From the NCBI GenBank assembly GCA_046293135.1, contig JBKBPR010000005.1, forward strand, positions 62,001-126,000: a DNA stretch of 64,000 nt, given 5' to 3'. Shown here in pieces: positions 34,415 to 43,788 of the stretch. The notes beneath the pieces were generated by a model that was given only the letters and a program-made list of their open reading frames with translations, had not been told where the DNA came from and searched no databases. Both the position numbers and the translations under genes were made by a program. Source of the DNA: UBA2638 sp046293135. Lineage in GTDB: Bacteria; Pseudomonadota; Alphaproteobacteria; Micavibrionales; Micavibrionaceae. Each line of letters begins with the position of its first letter. Positions within the stretch are counted from its first letter, which is position 1.

Positions 34415-34891
34415 CTACCCCACCACAACTTTTTCTTTTTGTGCCGAGAGCGTGCCTTGATCGATAATCGCGACGGTCAGGCGGGAGATCGCAACGCGCT
34501 TGCCTGTGGCCTCTTCGGTGATATCGGTTTGCCAGATTTGTGTGCGGCGACCGATATGCAGCGGCACGCAATGTCCGACCACAAAGCCTGAGGTTACCGC
34601 GCGGATGTGATTGGCATTGATTTCCAAACCGACAGCGCGGTATTGATCGGGGTCAATCGTCATCCATGCCGCGACGCTGCCAAGACTTTCCGAGAGAACA
34701 CAACTCGCCCCGCCGTGCAAAATGCCGAAAGGTTGGGTTGTGCGGTGATCAACGGGAATGCGGCCCTTCAGGAAATCCGCGCCGACTTCAAGAAATTCAA
34801 AGCCGATATGTTCGCCCATATTCTTACCGCGAAAAGCCTGAAGCGTTTCGAGTGTGTAATCTTTAAACCAAATGGGGTTTGTTGCGCTCAC
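34415..34891 (-). CDS. Hotdog-fold thioesterase, PaaI/MenI (EntH/YdiI) type
   Basis: Acyl-CoA thioesterase with a single hotdog domain, 158 residues. The signature QPFGILHGGASCVLSESLGS (about 53-72) carries the catalytic Glu position of the EntH/YdiI/MenI group, followed by GLEINANHIRAVTSGFVVG. The native substrate is unknown. The start is GTG at 34891, 10 bases after the fabI stop on the same strand. Its stop lies at the edge of the right direct repeat, so any 3' sequence beyond the stop was changed by the GxxExxY insertion. Confidence 0.88.
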   Translation of the reverse strand: MSATNPIWFKDYTLETLQAFRGKNMGEHIGFEFLEVGADFLKGRIPVDHRTTQPFGILHGGASCVLSESLGSVAAWMTIDPDQYRAVGLEINANHIRAVTSGFVVGHCVPLHIGRRTQIWQTDITEEATGKRVAISRLTVAIIDQGTLSAQKEKVVVG

Positions 34892-34901
34892 GAGAAATTA
34901 C

Positions 34902-35762
34902 TTACGCCGCTTCGGTCTGGCCGCCATCTTTCGGGGCGATACCGCGCAATAGCTCAGCCGTTTCCGCCGCGCTATCAACCGCGACCATGCCGACCGTATG
35001 ATAGCCCGCATCAACGTGCAAAACTTCACCCGTTACGCCGGAGCCGAGATCGGAGAGCAGGAACAAGCCCGAACGTCCGACATCTTCGATTGTGACATTG
35101 CGCTTAAGAGGCGCGTTCAGCTCGTTCCATTTTAGGATATAGCGGAAATCGCCGATACCGCTGGCCGCCAGTGTTTTGATCGGCCCTGCAGAGATTGCAT
35201 TGACGCGGATATTATCCTTGCCCAAATCCGCCGCCAAATAGCGCACGGAGGCCTCCAACGCGGCTTTGGCAACGCCCATCACATTGTAATGCGGCATCAC
35301 GCGTTCCGCCCCATAATAGGTCAGCGTCAGCAAGCTTCCGCCCTCTTTCATCAACGGCACGGCGCGCTGCGCAACAGCAGTGAAAGAATAAACGGAAATA
35401 TCCATGGTTTTGAGGAAGTTCTCACGGCTGGTATTCAAATACAGGCCGTCCAGCTCATTTTTATCGGAAAACGCAATGGCATGAATGACAAAATCAAGCT
35501 GCCCCCAGCTGTTTTCAATGTTGCGGAATGTATGGTCGATGCTTTTTTCATCGGTCACATCGCAAGGCAGGACAATCTTTGAGCCAATTTGCTCGGCCAA
35601 TGGACGCACGCGCTTTTCCAGCGCCTCGCCTTGATAGGTAAAAGCAAGCTCCGCGCCGCTATCGGCCGCCATTTTCGCCAAGCCCCAAGCGATGGAGCGG
35701 TCATTGGCAACGCCCATCACTAATCCGCGCTTGCCCTTCAGAAAGTTATTCGTATGTTCCAT
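34902..35762 (-). CDS. fabI: Enoyl-[acyl-carrier-protein] reductase (NADH)
   Basis: Last reductive step of fatty-acid elongation. With ATG 35762 (MEHTNNFLKGKRGL) the chain is 286 residues; the 7-codon-longer TTG start is less likely. SDR-family markers are GVANDRSIAWGLAKMAADSG (nucleotide binding), FVIHAIAFSDKNEL, and the catalytic Tyr/Lys pair in YYGAERVMPHYNVMGVAKAALE (Tyr-x6-Lys spacing of FabI). AGPIKTLAASGIGDF is the substrate loop. Followed by the thioesterase gene. Confidence 0.95.
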   Translation of the reverse strand: MEHTNNFLKGKRGLVMGVANDRSIAWGLAKMAADSGAELAFTYQGEALEKRVRPLAEQIGSKIVLPCDVTDEKSIDHTFRNIENSWGQLDFVIHAIAFSDKNELDGLYLNTSRENFLKTMDISVYSFTAVAQRAVPLMKEGGSLLTLTYYGAERVMPHYNVMGVAKAALEASVRYLAADLGKDNIRVNAISAGPIKTLAASGIGDFRYILKWNELNAPLKRNVTIEDVGRSGLFLLSDLGSGVTGEVLHVDAGYHTVGMVAVDSAAETAELLRGIAPKDGGQTEAA

Positions 35763-35921
35763 AATCTTAATACTCAAATGCAAATTTCATCGTTAAACTG
35801 GTTTTATCCTACACATTTCAGCCCGTCCGTCCAGCCCATAAGTCGCTCTATGCGCAAGAAACATGCATATTGATAAAATTAACGTGATAGAGAGAATTTT
35901 TCATGTAAAATCAAAGATGTT

Positions 35922-37346
35922 ATGAAGACTTACATTTCTGAATTGATCCATAATTGTAATACCGTCCGCCGTCAAGTCGAGGATGAATTCAGCAATTTCA
36001 CGGCACAATTCATCATCCATAACGATGGCCAACGCGCTCAAACACTCGTTGAAAAACGCAACAGCATTATCTCCAAACCCTATGGCCGCAAAATATACGA
36101 CATCCTATCTGCCTCCGATGTGTCCCACCAGAACCACACAGAGTTTGCAGGACTCATTATCAATGACACTCCATTTTATAATATCTTCGGCGGCAGACAC
36201 TTCACGGCAATCTACTTCATCAATGCCGACACGTTTTCAGAAAGCACAAATTCCAGACATTTTGCTTACCACATGGCATGGCATGCTCTTTCACTATATT
36301 TCGTGCACACAAATAAGAACAAAAGCGCCTCTGAGTTAACAGGAAAAATGGTTTACCCCGATCCTTCGCCTTTAAGTATTAGCAAAAACAACCTTATGGC
36401 TGATATTTTTGGATCTATCATGATGGAAGCGACCGGCCACAAAGGGTTCATCGAGGCTCTTGCCAAAAAAAGAAGCCAAGAGTCGCTTGTGCCTATTCTC
36501 GGCCATGTGGCTGCGCATTACCCGTATCCGATCGCACACGAAGCTTGCAAGCTTGTTTATGACGATATGGCCGGCACCATTTCAACGAATACAAAGCTTA
36601 TTCAATTTGGCATGGATATTACGGATGAAGTTGGCCTTACGTTCGACCACGATGAATCTATTAAGCAATGGTGGCTTTTTTGTAAGCCTGCTCAAGAAAT
36701 GGCCTGGCTGAACCATAAACCTGAAGTTATTCTCACAAACTCTATTTACAATAGCGGCGAAACCTTTGTCCATGCGTTTGCCTATCAAATTTCCGACCTT
36801 TTAAATATTGAGCCTGACAAATCCTGCTTCGGCGATCACGCTATATTTAATGCTTTTTCCTCCACATCGCAAAGCAGACAAAGCCATGAGCTTAATTGTG
36901 AAGAAGTTTTAGGACGCCTGCTTAATTTTTATACGCTCAAAAATAACAACGATATATTTCACAAAGAAATATTGCGCCAAAACACAGCACTAAAAGAAGG
37001 GCATGTATCGGGCTGGTGCGCCCTTTCTCTCGAGAACACGATGAAAATTCTTGATGAATTAATATTAACCAATCCAAAACGCGCAATTCTAGCCGCGCGA
37101 GAAACATTTTATGAAACACAGGGGCTAATTCCATGGCCTGTACTACGCAAACTAACCTCAGCTATCTTAGAGAAAAAATGCCTAGGGGAAGAAATAACCT
37201 ATGCCGAAATGTTGAAAACTGTTGAGCAAAGAGCAGATACAGAGGTTCTTAGAGCTTATTTGTTGAAATTAGATAACTCGGACAATCTTAATGTACCAAT
37301 ATCGATTGAACCACGCGCACAAAAGCGTGACGAAGTATATGCATAA
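35922..37346 (+). CDS. Large uncharacterised protein, 474 aa
   Basis: Not recognised. A soluble protein without signal peptide, Asn/Ser/His-rich and AT-richer than the neighbours. Histidine-rich segments occur at HFAYHMAWHALSLYF (His117 and His121, an HxxxH pair without the zincin Glu) and GHVAAHYPYPIAHEACK. Two long helical regions lie at the C-terminus. I do not assign a metal or peptidase role from these. It is a single gene with its own terminator (37364-37396), divergent from fabI. Confidence 0.6.
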   Translation: MKTYISELIHNCNTVRRQVEDEFSNFTAQFIIHNDGQRAQTLVEKRNSIISKPYGRKIYDILSASDVSHQNHTEFAGLIINDTPFYNIFGGRHFTAIYFINADTFSESTNSRHFAYHMAWHALSLYFVHTNKNKSASELTGKMVYPDPSPLSISKNNLMADIFGSIMMEATGHKGFIEALAKKRSQESLVPILGHVAAHYPYPIAHEACKLVYDDMAGTISTNTKLIQFGMDITDEVGLTFDHDESIKQWWLFCKPAQEMAWLNHKPEVILTNSIYNSGETFVHAFAYQISDLLNIEPDKSCFGDHAIFNAFSSTSQSRQSHELNCEEVLGRLLNFYTLKNNNDIFHKEILRQNTALKEGHVSGWCALSLENTMKILDELILTNPKRAILAARETFYETQGLIPWPVLRKLTSAILEKKCLGEEITYAEMLKTVEQRADTEVLRAYLLKLDNSDNLNVPISIEPRAQKRDEVYA

Positions 37347-37363
37347 CAACTTTTGATCAGAAT

Positions 37364-37396
37364 AAAAAAGCCGAACAAAAAATGCTCGGCTCTTTC
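37364..37396. terminator. Terminator between the 474-aa gene and the 17-kDa-antigen-like gene
   Basis: AGCCGA (37369-37374) and TCGGCT (37386-37391) form a stem around an 11-base loop, preceded by an A run and followed by CTTTC. It probably serves both convergent genes. Confidence 0.7.
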
Positions 37397-37422
37397 ACAA
37401 ATCTAAAATCAAATCCTGAATA

Positions 37423-37908
37423 TTACTTCACGATCTCCCAGCTACCATCAGGTTGTTGGCAAGCCTGACCGTAGCCAGACTCTGTTTTGCCGCCGACAAC
37501 AATCGTTTGCTGATATTCACGGCAATAACGACCAGCAGAGCTGTAACCATCGCGGGTTGGCGTTACCGACCCGTAATTACCGGTTTCAGGGTTATTCCAA
37601 CGGACGGTTTCCCCGACAGGCGCTTTATAAGCGCGCTGGTTGGCCTGATTGGCATAAGCCAAATCAGCTCTATCCAAGGAGCTACCGATTTCGCTACCGA
37701 CCAATGCGCCCAAAAGTACGCCCGCCCCTGTCATCCAGAGCTGGCCTGAGCCTTTACCAAATTGTGAGCCAGCCACGCCGCCGAGAACCGCGCCGCCGAG
37801 ACCGCCCATTGTCTGCTTGCTTACCGCACCAGTGCCTTGTCCGGTCGTATTACACGCCGCAAGCCCAAGAGCTGCAACCGACATACAAATCAAACCAAAT
37901 TTTTTCAT
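37423..37908 (-). CDS. Glycine-zipper lipoprotein (Rickettsia 17 kDa antigen-like)
   Basis: Outer-membrane-type lipoprotein, about 161 residues from ATG 37908 (MKKFGLICMSVAALGLAACNTTG; lipobox LAAC). An upstream in-frame start at 38004 adds 32 residues that would spoil the signal peptide. A Gly-rich zipper (GGLGGAVLGGVAGSQFGKGSG and GVLLGALVGSEIGSSLDRAD) spans about 35-90, then YSSAGRYCREYQQTIVVGGK with two Cys. This is the glycine-zipper 2TM / 17 kDa surface antigen family. Divergent from pdxH. Confidence 0.88.
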   Translation of the reverse strand: MKKFGLICMSVAALGLAACNTTGQGTGAVSKQTMGGLGGAVLGGVAGSQFGKGSGQLWMTGAGVLLGALVGSEIGSSLDRADLAYANQANQRAYKAPVGETVRWNNPETGNYGSVTPTRDGYSSAGRYCREYQQTIVVGGKTESGYGQACQQPDGSWEIVK

Positions 37909-38024
37909 CAATCCAATACCTTTCTTGTTAAAGACCGCAACATCTTGCGCAATGGTCAAAGAAGAATATATCCTTTTTCGAGCCAAAGTAAATATTCTAC
38001 GCATAGAAAACGGAAACCCTTCGC

Positions 38025-38648
38025 ATGAAAAAAGATGATTGTTTTGATGGACATAACATCGAGCCGCAATGCCCGTTCACGTTGTTTCGGGAATGGCTTG
38101 CACTGGCCGAAAGCGCCGAGCCGAGCTATGCCACGGCCATGGCACTGGCCAGCGTCACCGAACAAAATCGTCCGAATGTGCGGATTGTCCTGATGCGCGG
38201 ATTGGATGAGAATGGGCTTTATTTCTATACGAACTATGAAAGCGATAAGGGGCGCGCCCTGATTGCCAATCCTTATGCCGAGGCGAATTTCTATTGGAAG
38301 TCACTGGAAAAGCAGGTGCGGTTTCACGGCGCGGTTGTCAAAACCAGCCCTGAGGAATCCGATTCCTATTTCAATGGCCGTCCGCGTGAAAGCCGCATCG
38401 GCGCTTGGGCGTCACAGCAAAGCCGCCCGATGAATGATTACGGCGATCTGGAACGTGCAATCAATGAATACACCCAAAAATTCGAAGGCACAGAAAACCC
38501 GCCGCGCCCAGAGCATTGGGGCGGATTTAAAATCGTGCCGGAGCGGATTGAATTTTGGGCGGAGCAGCCCTACAGACTCCACAAACGATTTGTCTTTATC
38601 AAAAATCCACAAAACGGCGCATGGGATAAAAGCTGGCTCTATCCGTAA
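38025..38648 (+). CDS. pdxH: Pyridoxamine 5'-phosphate oxidase
   Basis: FMN-dependent oxidase making pyridoxal 5'-phosphate. The 207 residues show RPNVRIVLMRGLDENGLYFYTNYESDKG (FMN/substrate site), EANFYWKSLEKQVRFHGAV, and the C-terminal PERIEFWAEQPYRLHKRFVF (normally FWQGRPxRLHDR; the variant is close). Length normal. Short intergenic space to the divergent lipoprotein gene. Confidence 0.95.
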   Translation: MKKDDCFDGHNIEPQCPFTLFREWLALAESAEPSYATAMALASVTEQNRPNVRIVLMRGLDENGLYFYTNYESDKGRALIANPYAEANFYWKSLEKQVRFHGAVVKTSPEESDSYFNGRPRESRIGAWASQQSRPMNDYGDLERAINEYTQKFEGTENPPRPEHWGGFKIVPERIEFWAEQPYRLHKRFVFIKNPQNGAWDKSWLYP

Positions 38649-38765
38649 ATCAAGGCTTTCACAGGCGGGCTTTGTGCTTTAAAAGGGAATGTTCGTTATT
38701 TGAATTTGAGTCTGTATCTGAATTTGAGTCTGATTAACTATGATTGTATCTGAGGAGTAAACACT

Positions 38766-40814
38766 ATGAGCGCACAAAAAAAGAACACATCCGAGACACA
38801 ACAAAACAATCAAAGCGATATGCAGAATTTCAGCGCCGATGTATCGCGCCTGCTCGATATTGTCGCCAATGCGCTCTACACCAATCATGATGTATTCTTG
38901 CGCGAGTTGATCTCGAATGCCGCCGATGCCTGCGACCGCTTGCGCTATGATGCGATTGCCCAGCCTGAGCTGATTAAAGATGATCCCCAATTCCGCATTC
39001 ATGTCTGGCCGGATCGTGAAAAACGCACCCTGACCGTTTTTGATAACGGGATCGGCATGACCAGGGACGAGTTGGCCGATCATCTCGGCACGATTGCAAA
39101 ATCCGGTACGGCCAAAATTATGGAGCAGATGAAATCGGCGCAGGAGCAAGACAACGCCGCAAACGCTTCTGAAAATACGTCCGCAAATTCAGCCGATAAA
39201 CTGAAGCTGATCGGGCAATTCGGGGTCGGGTTTTACGCCGGATATATGGTCGCCAGCCGTATCCGCGTCGTTAGCCGCAAGGCGGGCGCAGCGGAAAGCA
39301 ATATCTGGACATGGAAGTCCGATGGCCGCACTGGTTTTACGCTCGCCCAAGCCACGGAAGAGGAAAAATTTGTGCTCAGCGCGTCCAATCGCGGGACAGC
39401 GGTTATTCTCGACATCAAAGACAGCGCTGTTGAATTTCTGCTGGAGGAAAAAATACGCCTGACGGTCGAGCAATATTCCGATCATATTGATGTGCCGATT
39501 TACGGCGTTGAGGCCGCGCATAAAGACACGCATCCCGCGCTCAACCAAGCCACTGCGCTATGGGCGCGCCCCAAGAACGAGATCAGCGCCGAAGATTACG
39601 AGAATTTCTATCGTCACCTCACCCACGGGCTGGATGAGCCTGTTTTGACAGCGCATTGGAAGGCCGAGGGAATAATCGAGTTTTCCGCGCTTTTATATGT
39701 GCCGACCTTGCGCCCGTTTGACCTATACGATCCGGGTCGTAAAGGCTCTGTAAAGCTTTATGTGCGCCGCGTTTTCATTTCCGATACGGTCGAGAGCCTT
39801 ATGTACCCATGGCTGCGGTTCGTGCGCGGTGTGATTGACAGTGAGGACTTGCCGCTCAATATCAGCCGCGAAACATTGCAATACAATCCGATTATCAGCA
39901 AAATCCGCACCGCTGTGACCAAGAAAATATTGAGTGATCTCAATAAATTATCCGATACTGATAAACCCGCATTTGAAACCTTTTGGGGGCAGTTCGGCGC
40001 GGTGTTAAAAGAAGGGCTTTACGATGCCAGCGAGCACCGCGAGGATATCTTCAAAATCTGCCGTTTTTTCTCCAGCCATAACAATGGCGAAAAGCTTGTC
40101 ACTCTGGCCGATTACGTATCAAGAATGCCCGCAGGTCAGGAGCATATTTTCTACATCAGCGGGGAAAACCTAGACTCGCTGCGCAACTCACCGCAACTTG
40201 AAGGCTTCCGCGCCCGCGGTATTGAGGTTTTGTTCCTCACCGATACGATTGATGATTTCTGGCTGCAACAAGCCCGCGATTATAACGGCAAGGCCTTTAA
40301 ATCGATCACCAAGGGCGATATTGACCTTGATAAAATCAGCAATAGCGACAATGACAGCTCGTCTCAATCAAATCGCGATGATGAAAACAGCGATCAAAGC
40401 ACAAAAGATAAAGGCGAAAAATCTGATATAGGTCAAGCATTTGCCCCCCTTCTTGAAACCATCAAGAAGACCCTCGCGGAGCAGGTTGAAGATGTCCGTA
40501 TTTCAAAGCGCCTGACCGACTCCCCCGTCTGTCTGGTTGCGCCTGAACACGGCGTGGATATGCATATGGAGCGAGTATTAAAGCTACACCAGAAATATGA
40601 ATCGATGACCAAGCCTGTGTTGGAGATCAACGCCAAACACCCGCTGATCGTGATGCTCAAGGAATTGCATGAGGATTTCGCGCAAGAAGCCACTGTCGCC
40701 GACCTCGCCAGCCTCTTACTCGATCAGGCGCGGATCATTCAGGGCGAGCCTATCACCGATCCGTCAGGCTTTGTCAAACGTATGTCCGCGTATTTGCTGA
40801 AGGCTGTAGGTTAG
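38766..40814 (+). CDS. htpG: Molecular chaperone HtpG (Hsp90)
   Basis: Cytosolic ATP-dependent chaperone. The 682 residues begin with a GHKL ATPase domain: ELISNAADACDRLRY, VFDNGIGMTRDELADHLGTIAKSGT and GQFGVGFYAGYMV. Middle domain contains LPLNISRETLQYN. A ribosome-binding site (GAGGAG) precedes the ATG. Unusual: a low-complexity Ser/Asn/Asp/Lys insert of about 40 residues at roughly 518-558 (DNDSSSQSNRDDENSDQ), between the middle and C-terminal domains where other HtpG proteins have a short linker. A loop insert (about 120-145, Asn/Ala/Ser-rich) is also seen in the ATPase lid. Confidence 0.96.
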   Translation: MSAQKKNTSETQQNNQSDMQNFSADVSRLLDIVANALYTNHDVFLRELISNAADACDRLRYDAIAQPELIKDDPQFRIHVWPDREKRTLTVFDNGIGMTRDELADHLGTIAKSGTAKIMEQMKSAQEQDNAANASENTSANSADKLKLIGQFGVGFYAGYMVASRIRVVSRKAGAAESNIWTWKSDGRTGFTLAQATEEEKFVLSASNRGTAVILDIKDSAVEFLLEEKIRLTVEQYSDHIDVPIYGVEAAHKDTHPALNQATALWARPKNEISAEDYENFYRHLTHGLDEPVLTAHWKAEGIIEFSALLYVPTLRPFDLYDPGRKGSVKLYVRRVFISDTVESLMYPWLRFVRGVIDSEDLPLNISRETLQYNPIISKIRTAVTKKILSDLNKLSDTDKPAFETFWGQFGAVLKEGLYDASEHREDIFKICRFFSSHNNGEKLVTLADYVSRMPAGQEHIFYISGENLDSLRNSPQLEGFRARGIEVLFLTDTIDDFWLQQARDYNGKAFKSITKGDIDLDKISNSDNDSSSQSNRDDENSDQSTKDKGEKSDIGQAFAPLLETIKKTLAEQVEDVRISKRLTDSPVCLVAPEHGVDMHMERVLKLHQKYESMTKPVLEINAKHPLIVMLKELHEDFAQEATVADLASLLLDQARIIQGEPITDPSGFVKRMSAYLLKAVG

Positions 40815-40825
40815 GAAAAGCTGCT

Positions 40826-40856
40826 AGAGCGCTCACGCACTCAGAACAGGCGCTCT
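40826..40856 (+). terminator. Possible terminator after htpG
   Basis: AGAGCGC (40826-40832) and GCGCTCT (40850-40856) form a perfect 7-bp stem around a 17-base loop, 11 bases after the htpG stop. No T run follows, so it is a weak candidate. Confidence 0.4.
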
Positions 40857-40872
40857 GTATACATCTTATGAA

Positions 40873-41517
40873 CTATGGAACAATCTGCCCGGGGACATAG
40901 TTTTGCTGATCGCTCGGAGTATAAGGCTTCGTGATAGGAATATGAGTTTGTCGGGCTGCAAACTCAGGGCATCTATCGAATGAAGCATCACGCAACATAT
41001 GAACCAAAACTGTTTTCATCATGAAATCACGCGCCATCATAACCTGATTTTCCATCTCTGGAAAAAGTCCCGCAAACTCAATAAATGTAGCGCTATCAGA
41101 AGAGAACAAAGGAATAGAAACCGAATCTAATATTTCATATTCATACAGCGAGTCGTCCACTTCCGGAAGGTTTTCGGCCAAACGTCTCATTATGAGCTCT
41201 GACTGTGAAAGGTAAAAATTACTTAAATCAAGCATTTCTTTGCAAAGTCTATTGATCTCGACAGTTTTACTCATAGCATCTGGAAAAACTTCCGGCATTA
41301 AATGCCGAATAGAGTTCCATTTGAAACCATCATTTTCCGGATCTCCCTCCGACTCTCTATATGGGTTTACCTGATGCCCATAAAACAAAACCAAACCCTC
41401 TGGAACTTCATAGAAGTTATTTAAATTTTTTAAATTTTGAGCATAAGATTGTGCAGGATAAACCGCCCCTAGGCACAAAACAGACGCCAAAACAAACCTG
41501 CAAAAGATATTGGTCAT
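40873..41517 (-). CDS. Uncharacterised exported protein, about 214 aa
   Basis: Not recognised. From Met at 41517 a signal peptide is clear: MTNIFCRFVLASVLCLGAVYPAQSYAQ with a likely cut after SYA or AQ. A start 7 codons upstream (41538) is also open. The mature part is soluble, acidic, with VINRLCKEMLDLSNFYLSQSE-type helices and several Met. AT-rich. Second gene of a minus-strand pair with the CHAP-like gene 51 bases upstream, so probably one transcript. Confidence 0.65.
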   Translation of the reverse strand: MTNIFCRFVLASVLCLGAVYPAQSYAQNLKNLNNFYEVPEGLVLFYGHQVNPYRESEGDPENDGFKWNSIRHLMPEVFPDAMSKTVEINRLCKEMLDLSNFYLSQSELIMRRLAENLPEVDDSLYEYEILDSVSIPLFSSDSATFIEFAGLFPEMENQVMMARDFMMKTVLVHMLRDASFDRCPEFAARQTHIPITKPYTPSDQQNYVPGQIVP

Positions 41518-41568
41518 AACAAAAAGCCTTTTTATCATATTAAATGATCTGTTTCGAATTAAAAAAAA

Positions 41569-42726
41569 TCAACAGATGTTTCTCCATGCAACTGTACCTG
41601 CGACATTCCTGTTGGCAACTTGTTGATTCCATGTTGCAACATTACGCCAAGATGCAACAGCACCTTGACTTGAAGAGTTTTCAATAATTTGATCGTTTCC
41701 AACATAAATCCCTGTGTGTCCGGTAGCGACCCTCTGACCATTTCTAAAGACCGTGGGTGTCATCAAAACATCGCCCGGTTGAAGTTCGGACACGTCATGG
41801 TGTCTTCCTTGACCTATGGCTGTCCAACAAGGATCATTTCTTAAAGCTCGGTCAAGATCAGTGGTCATAGTGTGTATTCCGACAGGAAGCCCTGCACAGG
41901 CCAAAATTCTGGATACAGCCAACGCACAACCCAAACGACCATTGTTTGTGACTGACATATCAGCTGTTGTCGCTCCTACAGAAAAAGCTGCGGACTCAGC
42001 CACTCTTGAAGGGTTATCTGTCGCAGTTATATTATAAGTTCCTGGAAGCGTTGGGTCCGTTGCATAAGCTGCCGCCCGCGCATCGGGACACCATTTACCA
42101 AGAGGGTCAACATCAGGCGGCGTTCCAACTGCACCGCCACCACTCATTTCAGGGCTTGAGCAAACATCTTGGACAATATTGTCCATTGTTTCTTCTGGCT
42201 GGGACGTTGACCATGTAATTTGTATCGCCGTCAAATTAAAAACAGCTGCTTGGAAAGCACCATCTAGATTTAAAATACCGCCATCAGCTTGATCTGAGCT
42301 CACACCACATGGATCAGAGGGTAAGTCTGACATAAGACTATGGAAGATGAGCATTCTACCAATAAGATCATCAATCCGATCACAATTGTTGGTGCTGATG
42401 CTGCTAAATAAATTGACCAGCTGAGCGATCATGGCATTTTGCAATGCCACAGGTAATGCGCTTAGAACAACACCAACTTGCGAAATAGATGAGCACCCTG
42501 AGGTTGATTCTACATTAGGCAGAATATTATCTATAAAATTGCGTGGTCCTCCCCCCATGCTGGAGCCACTATCTGTATTGCCAGTAGGCTGATCACATAC
42601 ATAATCACCAATTGAGTTAAACCCACACTGTGCATAGGCTTTTTGAACATTTAGAAAAAGAATTCCAAAGACAACCGTCAAGAAAATGGACGTGACTTTT
42701 AAAAAAATTTTTTGCTCACATTTCAT
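41569..42726 (-). CDS. Exported Cys-rich protein with C-terminal CHAP/NlpC-like domain
   Basis: From ATG 42726, preceded by a strong GAGGTGG site 6 bases away, the chain is 385 residues (an in-frame GTG at 42744 is not needed). A signal peptide (about 1-33) ends in AYAQC. The middle is Cys-rich and Gly/Ser/Asn-rich. The last ~125 residues resemble a cysteine hydrolase of the CHAP or NlpC/P60 type: Cys267 in RLGCALAVSRILACAGL, His337 in ATGHTGIYVGNDQI and a polar residue near IIENSS. Role: probably a periplasmic or secreted peptidoglycan or amide hydrolase. It is divergent from another exported orphan. Confidence 0.65.
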   Translation of the reverse strand: MKCEQKIFLKVTSIFLTVVFGILFLNVQKAYAQCGFNSIGDYVCDQPTGNTDSGSSMGGGPRNFIDNILPNVESTSGCSSISQVGVVLSALPVALQNAMIAQLVNLFSSISTNNCDRIDDLIGRMLIFHSLMSDLPSDPCGVSSDQADGGILNLDGAFQAAVFNLTAIQITWSTSQPEETMDNIVQDVCSSPEMSGGGAVGTPPDVDPLGKWCPDARAAAYATDPTLPGTYNITATDNPSRVAESAAFSVGATTADMSVTNNGRLGCALAVSRILACAGLPVGIHTMTTDLDRALRNDPCWTAIGQGRHHDVSELQPGDVLMTPTVFRNGQRVATGHTGIYVGNDQIIENSSSQGAVASWRNVATWNQQVANRNVAGTVAWRNIC

Positions 42727-42815
42727 AGCGACCACCTCTACCACCCATCAATATTAATCAAGTGTAAAGAATTAATATTAAATTTTAATTAATTTATAAA
42801 AAACTCTATTAACTC

Positions 42816-43760
42816 GTGAATTCTATACAGAACAAACAAATTTATGATATCATAAATAAATTAAATCGTAGTTATGAATTGATACACGCTGGCATGCACA
42901 AAGCTAAAAAATATAATAGTTTAAAATGCTTGATCTCTAAAAGATCATTCGCAGCATTTCTTGCTCTAAATCTATTTTCACTGGCGTTCTTATCATTATC
43001 TGCAATTGCTCAGCCAATCCCCGAAACATGTGACAGCGATTACTTTGATGTCCTTAAAGCTAAATCATATGTTCAAGGCAAGCGTGAGATGGAAAAAGCT
43101 CAACGTATTATTTTAAAGCCGGATAGTGTTCTGGAATATTCTTGTTTTCACTTCGACTTAGAGATTGCAGGAGTTCAAGCAGGCCGATTTTCAGCGTTCG
43201 GAATGCAAACAGCCAGAGGAAACCCGCCTGAATTTGACGGCAACAACACGCCAACCCGTGTTTTACCTAGCAGCTTGGCGAATGCTTTAAGCTTGGTACT
43301 TCATGACTCTCTTCACGGATTTCTTGACAGCTTTTCACACATTTATGGAGGGGGCACATACCCGCTCGTTCCAAACGATGCCGCAGGATGCAACCCGATG
43401 AACATTGTTTGGGAAGCATCAAAATGTCAAAATTTTGATCCTCGTTGGTGGGTTACACTGGAAGATTTAGCCTCAAGAGATATAAGGCAATTCCCTATCC
43501 CATGCGCGCCAGACTATGATGAAGAGCGCGAGGAACTTATCAGCGCCGCTTATGAGGCCTCTTATCCTCCACCAAATACTTCAGGCGCAATGGATAGATA
43601 TGAATCACTTTCAACGCGCATGAACCATGATTCATGTTCGGCTTCCCCCGTCCCGACGGGCATGATTGCGTATTATTATGATAGACCGCCGCAAGAAGAG
43701 CGCGTTTGCATTCAACCGGGCTGCTACTTTAACGGAAGTTCCTGTGTCCCCAATAGCTAG
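42816..43760 (+). CDS. Uncharacterised exported protein, about 314 aa
   Basis: Not recognised. The ORF starts at GTG 42816; ATG 42894 is a plausible alternative that keeps the hydrophobic export segment FAAFLALNLFSLAFLSLSAIAQ. Mature part contains conserved-looking Trp/Cys pieces (NIVWEASKCQNFDPRWWVTLEDL, IPCAPDYDEEREEL) and ends in a Cys cluster (ERVCIQPGCYFNGSSCVPNS). Divergent partner of the CHAP-like gene, in an AT-rich block with the 40873 gene; together they may form an exported cluster of unknown role. Confidence 0.6.
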   Translation: MNSIQNKQIYDIINKLNRSYELIHAGMHKAKKYNSLKCLISKRSFAAFLALNLFSLAFLSLSAIAQPIPETCDSDYFDVLKAKSYVQGKREMEKAQRIILKPDSVLEYSCFHFDLEIAGVQAGRFSAFGMQTARGNPPEFDGNNTPTRVLPSSLANALSLVLHDSLHGFLDSFSHIYGGGTYPLVPNDAAGCNPMNIVWEASKCQNFDPRWWVTLEDLASRDIRQFPIPCAPDYDEEREELISAAYEASYPPPNTSGAMDRYESLSTRMNHDSCSASPVPTGMIAYYYDRPPQEERVCIQPGCYFNGSSCVPNS

Positions 43761-43788
43761 AAAAATAGCTGAAAAAAGCGCCTAATAA

